NCBI GenBank assembly: GCA_012931725.1
Contig: CM022944.1
Coordinates: forward strand, 33,832,282-33,896,281
DNA from: Litsea cubeba
Taxonomy: Eukaryota; Streptophyta; Magnoliopsida; Laurales; Lauraceae
DNA length: 64,000 bases
Direction: 5' to 3'
The notes beneath the pieces are model-generated. The model did not search any database. It saw nothing but the letters and a program-made list of their open reading frames with translations, and was not told where the DNA came from. The translations under genes were made by a program, and so were the position numbers. Shown here piece by piece: positions 1-11,240 of this stretch (position 1 is its first letter; every line of letters begins with the position of its first letter).

Positions 1-154
1 CATTTAGAAATAAGCTTTTAAATAAAGTTTTGTGGAAAGTTTTGTGGTTAAACTTGGATTTAGATGAGAAAATCTTCATTTCACAGAAGTTGTTACTTTA
101 TCTCCATGCATTTTATCAAAAAAAGATTCAGATTGAAAAAAAAAAAATTTAAAA

Positions 155-319
155 TTTGTAACCGGGTTACCCGGTAACCCGGTAAACCCGGTAACCCGAA
201 CCCGACAAACCCGGCTATAGCTAACCGGGCATTCGGTCGGGTTCCCGTTGTGCATAAACTAATCGGGTCGGGTCAAACCCGGCCCGATAACCCGGAACCC
301 GACCCGATGTACACCCCTA
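155..319. mobile_element. hAT-like transposon end (subterminal fragment)
   Basis: The stretch is built from many copies of ACCCGG/CCGGGT in both orientations and ends in GATGTACACCCCTA. In reverse complement this reads as the TAGGGGTGTACATCGGG type of terminus seen on plant hAT (Ac/Tip100-like) elements and their non-autonomous derivatives. No transposase is visible and the partner end lies outside the window or is lost. The family call comes from the terminal word and the repeat style only. Confidence 0.5.
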
Positions 320-342
320 CCCCCCCCCCCCCCCCCCCCCCC
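320..342. repeat. poly-C tract (23 C)
   Basis: An uninterrupted run of 23 C directly joins the hAT-like end to the retroelement-derived repeat that begins at 343. Assembly or polymerase slippage could have changed its length. Confidence 0.9.
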
Positions 343-1250
343 GACATTTTTACCAAGAAAGAAAAATGCTACCTTAGCCAAACTATGCAGGGGGCCTAAA
401 AATATTTAACTAACAAGTTTGTTTTGAGACCTCGCAGGGAACCTAACCCCGATCACATTCATAACATCCCATAAGCTGGGGCATTTTTTTTACGAGTATT
501 GTTTTGTGCACAACCCCTCGTGACTTCAAAAGATTAAAGTGATGGTAACCAAATTTGGGATATATAAATTATGTCTGTTATGATATCCTATGATGAATTT
601 GATTATAGATGTATGATATGCACACCCTTTTATGCTATCATATGTTGTGCTATTCGAAAATGCAGCTATCTTGAACCTCTGTCTTTATACTTACAACTGA
701 TAATGTGGATGCCTTAAAACATAGAATTGCTTAGGCCACAAGCATCACAACCCCAGGCACTCCCCATTATTTGAAAACCCTGAATCTATATTGTTTGCCT
801 GGTCAAAGTTGATATGAGATTTTATTTGCTTGGTCTATTATATGGATTTCACTTTGTCTGTCCTAGGTTACTAATGTTCTTTTTTCACGAGAACTGTGTT
901 GGAGCTCGAATTTCGAGAAATTTTAGAAAAATTTCGACAACACTTCCCCTTGTTTTTTGGACCCCAGAAAATCTCCGGATACAAAAAACCTGTTACCTGT
1001 GAAAGAAGTACATTTCATATATTCCTGACACCTCACAAAAGCTCTTCATCAATCAACCACACATGCTTGGTACACACTATCTCAATTACACATACATAAT
1101 ACACATGTGCACAATGTACACATCAGATCAAGTACACACCGTGAGCTAAGACAAGATGGAACGACATAAGTACATGACTAGCACATGCATGGATACAACA
1201 TGGAACACATGGAGACGGATCTTGGAGAGATCAATCAAAGAATGATAACC
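343..1250 (+). repeat. Retroelement non-coding segment, copy 1 (matches 46159-46917 and 50375-50545)
   Basis: From GACATTTTTACC onward this segment can be read alongside 46159-46917 with scattered substitutions, sharing AACTAACAAGTTTGTTTTGAG and several similar stretches. After position ~1080 the match resumes at 50375, because copy 2 is split there by a solo LTR. It lies between the pol-side spacer and the stop codon of the antisense PMD gene. Open reading frames here (for example 814-1002) are short and not conserved between the copies, so I see no gene. Confidence 0.75.
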
Positions 1251-3740
1251 CTATGGAGCAGCTCCCTCATGACGAGTTGATGAAGCAAATGAAGACGGAC
1301 CAGGTGCATGCTGAGAAGGGGCGCGAGTCGAACTCGAAAACGCATAACCTCTCTCCTCTGCCCTCTGGCAATACCGATCAAGGCGCCTCCGCAAGTCGGC
1401 AACCACCTCGTCATGACCTCACTGTATGCGGTCTATGCGCTCGGCGTATTGATCATGAATGAGAGCCCTCTCCTCACTCAAGCTAAGGGGTGAGGGAACG
1501 AAAGCAACAATCGCACCGTTCAGAAAAACTCGTAGCAGGAAACATGGAATTTAAAAGGAAGCAAAGACCCTCACCTGCGCACAGGCCTCAAAGCTCCTGA
1601 GCTTGGTACGCAACTCGTCAACCTGCACCCCACAAGATTACAAAGCATGTCAATGTTAGAAGAATAAAAAACCGAATCATTGCATGAGTAAGGTTCATAC
1701 CTGTGCCGCTGAACCAACTCTCTCTGCAAATGCATTGTCACGTTTGCTACGAAGCTCTGCCTGAAGATCACAAAGACAAATGGTTAAGAATTAGTCATTA
1801 TACGCCTTGAATACAAGGGCAACAAACTGGAACCCAAACTTCGCTAACCTGCAGTCGATCCACCTCAGCCCGTAGAGAAAGAAGATCACTCTCCACTTGG
1901 ATCCTCATAGCCTCAGGCATGTCTCGCTCCCTGTTACCCTGCATGGTGACCAAAGGTCATGAGCATTAATTCAAAATGGACAACTAACCCCATGACCTCG
2001 TACCTCATGAGAATCTGCCAATGCGTCGATAATCGCTTCATTTTCCTAGCGGCGCTCCTGTTATCAAAGCATTATGAGTAAAGAAGGTATAAAAGAGACA
2101 GCATGTGGTCAATTAAGGTTGACAATTCTCGTACCCTCTCGGCTGACAATGAGGCCCTCAGTCTCGTGACCTCCGCATCCTATGAAGTACCAATCATGCC
2201 AATACGCCAAGAATGATCATGATTACTATAGAGATGAACACCGTTTGACTCAAACACTAAACCAAGTAGTCATACCTTTTTCTCTACTAGGTGAGACAAT
2301 CGAAGTACCTCCCCCCTGAGGATGGACTCCGCATCGGGTACTACGCCCCCAGATGTCCCCTGTCACACATGAGAGTTACGATTAGAGAAATAGGAGAGGC
2401 ATATGTCTTTGAGATTACAAAGCTTATAAGCAAGATTGGAAGTCTCATGAACCCTCACCTCACACTGTCCTTCAGATGATGGATGTGCCTGTCAATGCCC
2501 TGCTCCAGCCGGTATCTCCCCCTGAAAAATAAAGGAAGAAACAATATGATTCACAATGGAAAGAAGACAACGTTAAAGCAAGCAAACTTCAAGGGTTACC
2601 CGAAGAAATGACGAAGCCTCAGCCGCTTCTGCGCAATTACTAACGGAATATGAAGCCCCGCAAGAGTACGACTCCGGGAGTATATGCCGATGCAAAGCTG
2701 TCTTCCAATATGCCTCATAATCGCTCCAGGCACCAGCATCCACGCCAAAAATGGCCTTCCTCCCTTTCGATCTCCAACTTTTTATTTATCTCCGACAAGC
2801 ATGGCAGCGCTTGAACGTTTTCAAACCCCACCCTGGGTACGACCGACGCGTGACAGACTTTTCCGAGGGAACAACTTGATGGCGTCCCAGTTGGCGCACG
2901 ACTCGGCTGACGACCAATCTAACTGCTACCTGAGGGGCGTGGAGCCATATGTCCCTCTCAAATAAGGCACACCCCTCCTGGACTACAGCCATCTCATCAT
3001 TCGGTCCACCCTGATAGGGCTACCAAATCACCTGACAAACCGTGGTATATGAAGCAAATGAGAACTAAGAACAGCAAGTGTTAATGTAGTAAGTGGATAA
3101 GGGACAATACACACCTCATGATTTTTTAGTTCATTCAAGATGAACCGGTAACCTTGCTCACCCGGCCTTATCCTGAGAGCTTTAATACGCTCGGGCTTTA
3201 ATACGCTCGCCCATTTCCGAAGGTAAGATGTCAGCGAAGCCTCGTAAGTTAGCATTAGGGTACCACTGCGAAGCCCGGGGAACAAATCTCAGCCTCGCGG
3301 GCTAGCGCTTGGGCCGGCACTGGACGATGTGCTCCCAAAGCCACCTGCTCAAAATTGAGGCTCTATTATTACAAAAGATGAAGCATGAGACATGATAAGA
3401 AAAGAAGACTACTGGAGGTCACAACACATGGGAATAAGGATTTAACATGCAAGATCGGCACGAACCCTCGAAAGCTCTTGCATCCAGACTGAACGCGGCA
3501 CCTCGAATCTAGATTGTGGAAAAGAAAGGCAAGGGTGGTCGCACCCCAAGCGTAATCGCCAACCTTATCCAAGTCTTGCACAAATCGGATGAGGGTACCA
3601 GATACTCTATTACCAGTTGCATTGGCGAAGAGGCAGCTCCCCAAAAAGAACAATAGAAAAGCCCTGAGATGCTCATCGTCACCCAACTGAGCTGAAATCA
3701 GCCTGGGTCTCCTTAAGCGACCTTCAGACTACCTCCCCTG
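1251..3740 (-). pseudogene. PMD (plant mobile domain) gene, C-terminal half
   Basis: Downstream half of an antisense PMD gene. About 3440-3700 encodes LGDDEHLRAFLLFFLG followed by DYAWGATTLAFLF, the conserved middle of the PMD/aminotransferase-like plant mobile domain (PF10536). About 3290-3365 has a WLWEHI stretch, and 2786-3000 has ALFERDIW followed by VVSRVVRQLGRHQVVP, the usual C-terminal PMD block. From ~2300 to ~1250 follow short Glu/Arg/Leu-rich exons that look like coiled coil (AELRSKRD, SDLLSLRAEVDRLQ). The reading ends in a tail finishing ASSTRHEGAAP and a TAG at 1251-1253; the tail and stop recur in copy 2. An in-frame TGA near 1425, another stop near 3310 and frame changes show decay. 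A 15-bp tandem duplication sits near 3185-3215. Cellular PMD proteins (MAIN/MAIL family) act in silencing and meristem maintenance; this copy is unlikely to be functional. Confidence 0.75.
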
Positions 3741-3794
3741 CTTTTGCTCTGCACAATGCCAAATGGACATAAGGAATTCACCCGGTGATGAAAA

Positions 3795-3797
3795 TAA
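3795..3797. repeat. Target site duplication TAA, left side of CACTA element
   Basis: TAA directly precedes CACTACAAGAAA. The same TAA directly follows the right end at 22827-22829. A 3-bp duplication is the CACTA norm. Confidence 0.85.
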
Positions 3798-3828
3798 CAC
3801 TACAAGAAATGGGGGTATTTTCCAACGG
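3798..3828 (+). repeat. CACTA left terminal inverted repeat
   Basis: Starts CACTACAAGAAATGGGGG and runs into the first AACGG word. Over 31 bp it differs from the reverse complement of the right end at four positions. Confidence 0.92.
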
Positions 3829-4605
3829 TCGAAAATCGTTGCAAAATATAGTAAAACCGTTGCAAAAATAATTCACAACGGTTCGTGAAACCATTGCAAT
3901 TGCCACCATTGCAGAATCGTATTTGCAACGGTTTATTTTCTTTTTGCAACGCCTGCTAAAATTGTTGCAAACTAGGAAATTTGCAACGGTGTTTTGTCCT
4001 TTTCGCAACAGTTTTATGACCGTTGCAAGTAAATATAATTTGCAACGTTTCATCACCGTTGTCTATTGTGACAATTTGCAACGGTTATAAGTGTTGCAAA
4101 ATAGTCCTCCGCAACGGTTTTTAAACCGTTGCGTGCAAAAGATGCAACGCTTGCCTAACCGTTGCATACAAAAGATGCAACGCTTGCCTAACCGTTGCAT
4201 ACAAAAGATGCAACGGTTCCTAAACCGTTGCGAGTGAAATTTGCAACGGTTATAAAACGTTGCCATGACCGTTGCGAATAGCTTCTATTGGCAACGGCTG
4301 AGAAATGTTGCCCTATATTTATTTTGCAACGGTCATGCAACCGTTGCCCTATATTCATTTTGCAACGGTCATAAACGTTGCCAATAGTGTTGCAATATGA
4401 GTATTTTGCAACAGTTCAAATAATTTTCGCAACATTTATTTAGATGATTTTGCAACGGTTGTTAACCGTTGCAAAATCATGCAAGATGCAACGGTTATAA
4501 TTGTTGCTAATGGTTCCATTTGCGACGGTTGAAAGAACATTTGCAACGGTTTACACTATTATGAAAAACATAATATTTTGCAACGGTTACTTGAACCGTT
4601 GCAAT
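3820..4605. repeat. CACTA left subterminal array (GCAACGGTT / AACCGTTGC)
   Basis: More than 30 copies of the 9-bp word and close variants lie in both orientations, many as hairpin pairs such as TGCAACGG...CCGTTGCA. In En/Spm the subterminal words are binding sites for the element's own TNPA-type protein; this role is inferred from that family. A ~38-bp unit (GATGCAACGCTTGCCTAACC plus spacer) is repeated in tandem between about 4130 and 4235, giving a repetitive but meaningless reading frame on the minus strand (4063-4266). Confidence 0.9.
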
Positions 4606-5540
4606 GCTATATTTCAATTTCATATTGCATTTACAATAATTTCTCTCCAATAATGCACAAAATCAATTCATCCAGATATAACATCCACAAAATTAGTCCA
4701 TTCAATCAAAACATCCACAAATTTAGAGACATCGAAAATATTAAAATTCTTGAACATTATCTGAAATATTAAAATCATACACAACTTAGGATATATAATA
4801 TTGTTAAAACATAAATTGAAAAGTCAATGTAACTTTAAAAATGTCTTCATTTTCCCGAGAGTGTTGCTGCATCAATCCCCGCCCCTTTCAGCGACATTAT
4901 TCTCCTTTTGATGATTCTCCTCTTGAAAAACCTGCAAAAGAATATTAATTAAACAAAAGTATGTACAAAAGCTCGACAAAAGAGGACATTATCCAACAAA
5001 TAAGAAAAAAACAGTACAAAGAATATGATATAACAAAGAAACCAAATAGCTGACCAAAAAACACGCCAAAAAACACTCCACAAAAGAGGACATTAACCAT
5101 TTGCTTTTTAAACTTATAAAACCAAACTATTCATGACTTGGAAACTACACTAGGACTCAAAAAGACTTACTAGAAAACTGGGACTCATCCCAAATGTGGC
5201 TATTCCCTGTCAAATTAAGGACTAAAAATATCATTTGGCAACCATGAAAGATAGCCCCAAAAATCAAAGAACGCCAATTTTGATATTTGGGACCCGTGGG
5301 CTAGCTGTAGAGCTCCTTTTAAAATCTTCATCATGAAGAAAGCTAGTATTGTGTCATCATCAAGTACCACTCCGACTAGAAAGGGGCAACTGTATAAGGC
5401 AATGATTTGGCCTTCTCTGTTGAATGAAGGTGAATGTTGGTAAGAAATAATCACTATCAAGCTAAGTATATTTTTACCCCCCACACACAAAAAAAAAAAA
5501 AAAAAGAGCTTAGTACATGTAAAAAAGCCAAGTACATGTT
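4606..5540. other. CACTA interior, no gene recognised
   Basis: AT-rich sequence between the left subterminal array and the LINE scrap. The longest frame is a 169-codon minus-strand frame (5215-5724) with Phe/Leu-rich low complexity and no recognisable domain. It overlaps the LINE-like reading on the other strand, so I do not call it a gene. An A-rich run lies near 5489-5506. Confidence 0.5.
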
Positions 5541-5551
5541 GTTGAGATGCA

Positions 5552-5720
5552 CATAATAAGATGGATATGTGGACTTGCAAGAATATTAAAATGATTAAGA
5601 ATGATTGCATGAGGGGAATACTAACAATGGTTCCTGCTGGCAGAGGAAATCTATTGGTGGCCCTTATAGAAGAGAAAATCAGAGAGTGTTGTTTGACATG
5701 GTTCAGACACACACAAAAGA
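5552..5720 (+). pseudogene. LINE reverse transcriptase C-terminal scrap
   Basis: The plus strand reads RWICGLAR, then MIKNDCMRG, then LIEEKIRECCLTWFRHTQ after frame changes. This resembles the segment near the end of plant non-LTR reverse transcriptases that has the form RWxCGxTR...IEEKMRExRLRWFGHVQ. Only about 55 codons remain. It lies inside the CACTA element and was probably picked up by, or inserted into, it. I rely on remembered family motifs, so the call is moderate. Confidence 0.45.
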
Positions 5721-5779
5721 TCAATGACAGCCTGTGTACAAAGAATTGAGTATCAAAATATGGGAAAGGGAATACTAAC

Positions 5780-6600
5780 TAGGGTTGTCTCGAAATCATA
5801 TCAAGGGTTTGAGTGGAATAGTAGACTCCTAAAGCCGACTGATAGATGGGATCAGTTCTCAATGATAATAGGTAATGATAATGATTCTTGTCCAAGTATC
5901 TGCTTTCCTCTTTAAGTATTTTGTTTGCCTTTTGTATTCCATTGATCCACATCAAAGTCATCTCAAACATCATCAAGCCAGTTCTTAAGCTTTTACATAA
6001 TTTCAAAGTTGAGTAGTACATCCTGAGAATTCTACTAAGCATATCTGCTGTAGTGATCGACCTGAATGAACCATTCTTTTTAAGCTTAAACAATTTTTAT
6101 TTAACTATTTTTTCCATTTTTTATTAATGAACTTTTCTCTTTTTGATTGGTAACATGGCTTGTGCCCACAACCTCACACAGTTGTAGTAGTGAGCACCTT
6201 CCATTGTTTTAATGATCTCTCTTTCCTGTTCTAGATGGAATGCTTTTAGTATGGAGGAAAGTGACAGCTCAAAACACATGTAGAGAAAGGGTACAGATTA
6301 AACATAAAGAAAAATTAAGGAAGCTTCTCAATACATGATTAATTTATTTTTGTAAGAAAGATGTTATTGGGATTTGTAGAACCTTCTCTCAACTTTTCTA
6401 TAATAATGTACAATATTTGCCTCCCCAAATTTGGCCCATATCCAAAACATTGTCCTTGTTCTGATTAAAATACTACAGTAGTAAATAGAACATTCTCATA
6501 TATATATTTCATCCCACTAAGTTTCTTTGGTGAAGTTGAACAAGTAAAGACAATGACATATTCCATTGGTCTTCATGCATTCAACAATATTCATTATTTT
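5780..6600. other. CACTA interior, no gene recognised
   Basis: A 104-codon minus-strand frame (5779-6093) is open, but it shows no domain I recognise and no supporting neighbours. The rest is AT-rich. Confidence 0.4.
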
Positions 6601-6626
6601 TTAACCTGCTGATGGGAGTAGTGGAT

Positions 6627-6842
6627 GCTTTAAGTAAACGCACCCTTTATTTATTTTTAAAGAATCCATTGCTTAATGGAATCTACTTGGACCTTTTTCT
6701 CATTCCAGCATTATTGTATTTGTGCTATGCCTGTGCTTTAAGTAAACGCACCCTTTATTTATTTTTAAAGAATCCATTGCTTAATGGAATCTACTTGGAC
6801 CTTTTTCCCATTCCAGCATTATTGTATTTGTGCTATGCCTGT
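6627..6842. repeat. Direct tandem duplication, 2 x 108 bp
   Basis: The unit starting GCTTTAAGTAAACGCACCC occurs at 6627-6734 and again immediately at 6735-6842. I see one substitution (CTCATTCC versus CCCATTCC). The near identity indicates a recent event, much younger than the decay of the transposase genes. A 116-codon frame spans both copies but shows no family resemblance. Confidence 0.95.
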
Positions 6843-8640
6843 GACCCACTCCTGATTGGGTGCCTTTGTGGGCCCCACATCATCGATACTAAAGTGGGCC
6901 TTGGGAGTATTGTCATCTGTGGCTCTTCCACAAGAGCAGCTCTTTTTTTTTTTTTTCAGTAAGTAAGTGTACATATTCATGCCCATCCAGACCTTCCAAA
7001 TAATGACTCCATTGTATTTTAATCTAATCTAGAAAGACCCAGACACCAAATTGGTGAGGATCAAATGGAGTGTTGGAACACTCAACAACATAAAAAAGGT
7101 GGTTAGAACCTCCTTTTCTACATATTTTCTGATCTATTGATTATCAATAATGAAGTCCATCACTTGAATGGTCTTGATCTATTTCATAAAAAAGTCAATG
7201 GGATTTGAATATTTATATATGAACATTTCAAATCTCCAATCTTTGATTGTTGGAAAATCAAAATGGATCTCCTGTTTTTGATATTCAGGCATGAACTCGC
7301 TTTCTGGATCTGTAGAAAATTTTGGATCTTACTATAGAGCTTATAGGATTCAGCATAGCAGGTGCATGTAACCCTATCTTAAAGAAAAAACCTTCAAGTT
7401 TTACTACAAGAAAATTTCATGAATTATAGTAATAAAATTGAGAAAATATGTTAAGTGAGCAATTGCCACATGCAGTAGAACACATAATTAATGTCTCCCC
7501 TATTGATCCAATTACCAAACAAACATAATTTAACTATAATTACCAATTGCCAAAAAAGGTAAAAACAGTACTTCCAAATTCTCCTTCCCCACTCCCCTCC
7601 CCACATAGTGGAATTATGTGGGGCTGACATGCATTTCCAAAATCAACATGAACGGGTAAGGTAGGTCATGACCTAACAACTCCAAACAAATTGATCTATG
7701 GGTATCAATTCATAACCTGTTAGCTTGTGACCAATTGGTTGGGTACCCTGCTTATTACCTAATTAACTAGAATTTGATCCTTGAGTTTCTCATTTTCTGT
7801 TATTGTTATTTGTTTATATCATAGGACCACCAATGGTATCTTGGTTGCCCAGTTCATTATTTGTTTATATTATAGGCCCACTACACTTGTTTGATTTGAG
7901 TTGTGGAAAATGGAGAATCAGATGTAAGTTGGCTGAGGCATTTGGATGGCATGTCAATCAGATGATTTCCTCTTTCGGGTTGCATTGCTCTTTTTACAAG
8001 TCAACTGAGCTACAGCCTACAAGTGTAGTGGAAGATCAACTTGAATTTTAAAGTTAGTATTTGCATAGTTAGAAATCCAGAACCACTGGTTTCTTTTAGC
8101 AACAATCCATCTATCTGAGGTCTATCTCTGTTCAGCTATATTAGGAATTCAGTAGCTCACACTCAATGATTGAGGCTTTCAGGACTTGAATCTGTTTGAA
8201 TAGACTTGCAATGAATAAAAGATGGTTTCGTGAACCCTTTTGCTATTTCCTTGAAGAAATTTTGATGCTTTAGATGCACGGCCCCACATTTCTTTTCTTT
8301 GACTATATACTCAGTTGTGAAGAGGCTGAAATAAGCAATTATGAAGAGCTAACAGCTGGTTGGAACTACATGTAGCTTTCTATAATAGTTTAGTTCTTGG
8401 TTTTCAATGTGACCAGATTTCCACCAATTAAAGTACAATACTCAGAAGTTGATCTGTGGTCATCTAACAAACCAGTCCAATCTGCATTTAAGTATTCCAT
8501 AATAACACACTGAACTTGGATAGATTTTTACAGAGAAGTGTGCTTCATAGATGTACTAATTTTCTATTGCGATTTTGACTCCTATAGAGCCCTTTGTAGA
8601 ACAAATGCTCTGGAGATTGTATGAATAGCTATGCTTAATA
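6843..8640. other. CACTA interior, no gene recognised
   Basis: AT-rich, with many short frames only. An 82-codon plus frame (7803-8051) contains a short internal repeat (FVYIIGP twice) and no domain I know. Because it lies upstream of the likely captured RDR exon it could be intron of the captured locus, but nothing in it proves that. Confidence 0.4.
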
Positions 8641-8652
8641 GCTGATAGAGAA

Positions 8653-8833
8653 ATGTCAAGTACTCATCTACAAAGAGTTCTGGGTGACGAAAATGTATTA
8701 AATGTCAGATTTGTAGATGATGCAATTGACAAAAAAAAAAATTCAGCTCTTAGTTTAGATCACCGTTATGCTTCATTTTATAATCTTGCTAAAGAAAGAA
8801 TCCTCGTGGGTTTGTGCCTCTATCGTTTTTTTG
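8653..8833 (+). pseudogene. Probable captured exon of an RNA-dependent RNA polymerase (RDR3-like)
   Basis: The plus strand reads STHLQRVLGDENVLNVRF, then about 25 residues, then YNLAKERILVGLCLYRFF, followed directly by G|GTGAGT, a good 5' splice donor at 8834. In plant RDR-gamma (RDR3-5 type) proteins a segment of the form THLQRVLGDDNVLxVKF...ILVGLRRYRFF precedes the catalytic region. The match and the donor right after the conserved Phe pair suggest a captured genomic exon and not a processed copy. Only about 60 codons are present and no catalytic motif is included, so it cannot make an active enzyme. It is on the strand opposite to the CACTA genes, so read-through of the element would make antisense RNA to it. 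The family call is from memory of the motif and needs a search. Confidence 0.55.
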
Positions 8834-8889
8834 GTGAGTCATTTTTTGATGAACTTGGTTGCTTATATAATTTGAATAGTTAATTCTGC

Positions 8890-9165
8890 TATGTTTCTTG
8901 ATTTTTTAATTGTCACTATTTCCATGAAGTGCGTATGGGCAAAATTTCTGAGTGGCAACATAGATATTTTTAGTTTTGTTTTTTAAAATTTATGTGTTCA
9001 TGCATTGTTATTGGTATCAACATAAGAGAACCAATAACAAAATTTATGTTTTCATGCATGTTTAAAATTTATGTGTTCATGCAATGTTATTGGCAACCAA
9101 GGCAATAATTATCAAAACAACCAAGGCAATAATTATCAAAACATATCTAGCATAATCAAACAGAA
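8890..9165. repeat. Short local duplications
   Basis: AAATTTATGTGTTCATGCA recurs near 8988, 9040 and 9063. A 24-bp unit containing AACCAAGGCAATAATTATC is repeated in tandem at about 9096-9142. No coding potential. Confidence 0.7.
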
Positions 9166-9199
9166 TTGCTTTTCAAGGAAAATAATGCTTTTGAATTAT

Positions 9200-10735
9200 T
9201 TGTACCTGATCTACATTATTTGTGCCCGCAGATGATCGTTGTCGAATGACACAAACACTGCCTGCATCTCCAGGAGATACATGCACCTGCTGGGAGAATA
9301 ATTCTTGCGGAATTTCTATGTTTGGATATTCTCGTCTAATATTTTCCAGCACAGTGTGCAATCCAGAAATCATTCTCTCATACTTTTCTTCTGCCTCAAT
9401 TGCCTTCCTCTCCCTAACCACCACACTATCAACCATTCCTTCAAAAGCAACATTATTTGAGCGACTTTTCAAATCGGACGGCACAACACCTTTTCCATAC
9501 AAAGGTGCATGCCCAGAGTGGTCTTTTAATACTTTCTTCAAAAAAATATCTCTAGCAGTGCTACTCTCGGGTGTATCAGGAGGTTGAGAAGACAACTGCT
9601 CTAGCTCAATCTGAAAAATGAGACCATTGTTACATACAATTTTTATGTGACAATCAACATAATCAGTGAACTAAAACTGGTTGTTAATAACATAAGCAGA
9701 AAAAAAAAATCTTACCCTTGTCTCCTCATCAATGTTTAATGACCCATCTTTCCTCTTACGAGTCAACATAAACATGTCCATGTCAGATGGTTCCTCTTCA
9801 TTTGGCCTTTTTCTTTTCTATTTCAAATCACATATTTGACATTAGCAAATATAGTTGTTATCAATTTATATCAGTACATACAACTTAAAAGTACATACAA
9901 TAATGCAAGGGCATAAATTCACCTCCTCTTCTCGCACTCTAGCAAAACTTTTCGAACCCATTGTATGAATATACTTTGCATTCATCCTATTCTTAGCATT
10001 GGCCTCACTCAACACCTATGAGGTTAATTACAAGGCAGTCACAAATTTGTTCATGAAATATATGTAGGAAATCTTCATTTTGAATATATTAGACAATACC
10101 TTTGATTCTTCAGAACTCCACTTCTTCACAATCTTTGCCCACTGCTCCATGGGCACTGTTTTTGGTCGATCTTTAAGACATGTTGATGTTCTTGTGTGTT
10201 TCTTAAAATGCTCGGCTTTCAAACGACATTTCCACACACGCATAGCGGATGAAATGGTAGAAAATACCCATTTCTTAGCATCTTCATGAATGATATATTT
10301 TTTCTGCATCAAATGCATGTTATTATAATGAAAAACGCATCCACAAATTAGAATTGCTAAATAAAATAAGCGTCATTAATATACATTACCATGACTTCTT
10401 TCCATAGTTCGTCTTTCTTTTTCATATCCACTTCACGCCAGCTATCAAGTGTGAGAGGAAGTAAATGAGTATTTCATGCCATCGTCCCCAAGAATGAGCT
10501 TAAGGATGCAACATCTTCTTTTGGTCCAATTGGTTGATTCTTATCGTTCAATATAATAGTAGGTCGTTCAATCAAACGTCTACCTACTATATTGAGACAC
10601 CTTGTCTCTCTCCTGACCTTCCTCTCTTTAGGCACTTTGACATATAAAAAAAGTATGATATTAGTATTTGAGAATTTGATAATTACAAAAAATAATTGAC
10701 ATATAAATTAACATAACATATTAAGTTTTTTACCT
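9200..10735 (-). pseudogene. TNP1-like CACTA protein (Transposase_24 type), broken
   Basis: Exons read on the minus strand give, in order: RPTIILNDKNQPIGPKED followed by SSFLGTMA and LPLTLDSW (about 10700-10440); a basic segment with RVWKCRLKAEHFKKHTR (10318-10090); GSKSFARVREEE (near 9940); KRKRPNEEEPSDMDMF (near 9810); and a C-terminal exon starting LSSQPPDTPESSTARDIF (9595-9200) with a coiled-coil-like stretch VVRERKAIEAEEKYERMI. This order is the Ptta/En/Spm plant transposase family (PF03004), the second protein of CACTA elements, thought to bind subterminal repeats. An in-frame TGA replaces the residue after SSFLGTMA; CGA to TGA is the simplest explanation. Splice boundaries are approximate. 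Confidence 0.8.
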
Positions 10736-10739
10736 TCAC

Positions 10740-11235
10740 CAGTCTGTGTATTCGTAGTGCTGACGTAGTTAACGATAGTTAACGAAACCTCGTAAGAATT
10801 TTTTACGGCTTCGATAAGTTTTTAAAGATGAATAAAGAACATGCATTTAACTAAAGCATTCGACTGTTCGTATGGTGCTTGTTTATATCTTCTTCTTTTT
10901 TTAATCTATTTTGTTTTTTTTCTTCATGAACACTTTTTTAACTTTAAGAGATATCCTACCGTGTAAGATTGATGGTTTGGATTTTATTTTCTGATTTAAA
11001 GATAATAAAAAATATATATTGATACTTTAAACTTATTTAACTATTTACACATCATTTATTTCATATATATATGTAATAATATATGTCATGATGTTCTTGA
11101 TATGATTGTATGATAGACTTACTTGTTTTTATATTTATACTACTATACATGGAAAAATGGATGGCTATGAATAATTACTTTTTTCTTTCTCTTTTAATTT
11201 TTAATTATTTTTTTATTTTTATTAGAAAAATAAAA
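10740..11235. other. AT-rich segment between parts of the TNP1-like gene
   Basis: Very AT-rich with a TATATATATG stretch, and no coding potential. It lies between the acidic N-terminal reading at 11241-11639 and the conserved TNP1 core, so it is either an intron or an inserted small element. A direct repeat of GTTAACGATAGTTAACGA type occurs near 10765-10785. I could not define inverted-repeat ends. Confidence 0.4.
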
Positions 11236-11240
11236 AAATC

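Noticed and set aside
5215..5724. 169-codon minus-strand frame
   Set aside because: Low-complexity, no domain, and antisense to a LINE-like reading.
7402..7415. ACTACAAGAAAA as a possible CACTA start
   Set aside because: Lacks the leading C, has no subterminal words beside it and no partner end; likely chance in AT-rich DNA.
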